Shown here: positions 63,044 through 64,000 of the stretch, piece by piece | How the letters are laid out: every line of letters starts with the position of its first letter | Numbering within the stretch: the stretch's first letter is position 1 | NCBI GenBank assembly: GCA_947494435.1 | Contig: CANLUY010000001.1 | Location: forward strand, 1,974,001-2,038,000 | Direction of reading: 5' to 3' | DNA: 64,000 bases | From: an uncultured Litoreibacter sp. | Lineage (GTDB): Bacteria; Pseudomonadota; Alphaproteobacteria; Rhodobacterales; Rhodobacteraceae | Translations under genes and position numbers: made by a program | Notes under the pieces: generated by a model | Seen by the model: the letters and a program-made list of their open reading frames with translations, nothing else | What the model was told of the DNA's origin: nothing | Databases searched by the model: none

Positions 63044-63886
63044 TCAGACCCCTGCGAGCCAAACAACCAGATACATCACACCAAAAGCCAAAGCCGTGAC
63101 TGCGATCATCGCCGTGATGCCGCCAATATGGATGGCACGTTTCACGGCTGCTGGTGGCTCGCCATTCTCGCCCATTCCGTCCGACATTTGGTATTGGATA
63201 GACGTGTCTTCGTTACCTTCGATTTGTGCCTTCAAAGATTTCAACGCGTCGCGGGCAGGGTTCAGGAACAGAAGCATCAAAAAGCCGGTCAGGGTAAGGC
63301 GCGATAAGGTCTCGATATAGCGGACATGGACGCCATTTTCTTGCTGTTCAAACAGCACTTCGGTCATCAGATGATCTTTGCCAAAGAGCGGCATTTTCTC
63401 AACATTCACAATATGATAGGCCATATATTCGTGCTCTTCTTCGTCCAAGACGCGAACATGAATGTGATCGGGAACAGTACCGGTTTCATCATTGAGGCGA
63501 TTGTCGAGAAGCATGCGGAACTCGTTCTCAGTTCCTGCGACCTGCTCAATCTTGGACGTCGTGGTCGAAAAATAGTCGTTTCTTTCGCGGATTTGCATCC
63601 AGTCCCAAACGACTGGCAGGGGGGCATCAATGAGCGCTTCACCTTGGATGTAATATTTGCGGTTCCACGCGAGCCAATTTGACGGCAGCAGGTTTGGCAG
63701 GAAATAGACAGCGGCAAAGATCAGGATGAGGCCGAGCCAGCCATCAAATACCTTAGCCAGATCTATTCCGGTGAGAGATAAGAGCCCGAACACCAAGGCT
63801 GACAGGATCGCATTTGCCCCTATCATCGCAATGAGGAGGATAAAGATCGCAGCAAGTGTGAACGTGATGATTTTGGCCGCACCCAT
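63044..63886 (-). CDS. SRPBCC-like membrane protein
   Basis: The 280-aa protein has two N-terminal membrane helices (about 5-40 and 50-70), a soluble START/polyketide-cyclase-like SRPBCC domain (about 80-215; YIQGEALIDAPLPVVWDWM), and a C-terminal helix (about 255-278). SRPBCC domains bind hydrophobic ligands in a cavity. Its role is unknown. The window ends 114 bases after it; an ATG at 63972 may begin a next gene but cannot be judged. Confidence 0.75.
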   Translation of the reverse strand: MGAAKIITFTLAAIFILLIAMIGANAILSALVFGLLSLTGIDLAKVFDGWLGLILIFAAVYFLPNLLPSNWLAWNRKYYIQGEALIDAPLPVVWDWMQIRERNDYFSTTTSKIEQVAGTENEFRMLLDNRLNDETGTVPDHIHVRVLDEEEHEYMAYHIVNVEKMPLFGKDHLMTEVLFEQQENGVHVRYIETLSRLTLTGFLMLLFLNPARDALKSLKAQIEGNEDTSIQYQMSDGMGENGEPPAAVKRAIHIGGITAMIAVTALAFGVMYLVVWLAGV

Positions 63887-64000
63887 CGTCGCGCCCTCTC
63901 ATTTGTTGAAAATCTGCCATCGAGCATCGCAAAGAAATTAAGCGCTTCTTTGGCTGAAACGTGCCAAGACTATGCCGATCAAATCGCAGGTGTTTTTGAT

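Noticed and set aside
63972-64000. ATG near the window end as start of a plus-strand gene
   Set aside because: Only nine codons are visible and no clear ribosome-binding site precedes it.

Overview
The window reads as a chromosome segment of an alphaproteobacterium of the Rhodobacteraceae (Roseobacter group). The strongest clues are the gene order murA - DUF2948 - hisD - UPF0262 - low-molecular-weight phosphatase - infA - maf - RNase E/G - yacG - tRNA-Phe, an imuA-imuB-dnaE2 mutagenesis cassette behind an alphaproteobacterial SOS box (GAAC-N7-GAAC), an alpha-type RNase P RNA, and two copies of a short intergenic motif (CCC-AGCATATTT type) often seen in this family. By eye G+C is moderate and coding is dense, with many 4-nt overlaps. 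No insertion sequence, prophage, CRISPR array or rRNA operon was seen. All calls come from reading the sequence; no database search was run.

Layout. 0-4.4 kb: the end of a sugar ABC-transporter locus (permease, b561-type cytochrome, SMP-30 lactonase, GlcG-type protein), tRNA-Gly, a zinc alcohol dehydrogenase and an SDR, probably for sugar/sugar-acid oxidation. 4.4-8.8 kb: an ABC exporter, a Kbp-like BON-LysM protein and an acyl-CoA synthetase. 9.1-14.7 kb: the SOS-controlled imuA/imuB/dnaE2 cassette, with a large GC-rich inverted repeat between imuB and dnaE2. 14.7-22.6 kb: tRNA-Thr and the conserved murA...yacG/tRNA-Phe block. 22.7-28.2 kb: phnM, a DUF1045 phosphoesterase, a HAD phosphatase, a RimK ligase paired with a zinc deacylase, and a glycosyltransferase.

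28.2-36.4 kb: a long minus-strand array, TerC - 26-aa membrane peptide - XpaC - TelA - DUF2927 lipoprotein - SPFH/GYF protein - b561-type cytochrome - zinc-ribbon membrane protein - PfkB kinase - dtd. It looks like a membrane-stress (Ter/TelA plus SPFH) module and is the best candidate for a poorly described system. 36.5-42.2 kb: an RsuA-type pseudouridine synthase, tadA, a 28-aa ORF with its own terminator, gatCA, an excalibur lipoprotein, an amidase, and rnpB with a readable promoter.

42.2-53.8 kb: gamma-glutamyltransferase, rpmG, a Bax-inhibitor-1 protein, an Lrp regulator with an inverted repeat at its start codon, a class II amidotransferase, a LysR regulator, a quinone oxidoreductase, hisN and two purine-type deaminases. 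53.9-64 kb: mgtE, an unusual 834-aa protein that looks like a GspL/PilM-like N-terminus fused to a GspC/PilP-like C-terminus, a SIMPL protein, OAH sulfhydrylase, a lytic transglycosylase, VOC and CoA-binding proteins, rlmB and an SRPBCC membrane protein. Four convergent gene pairs overlap by exactly the four bases of their stop codons.
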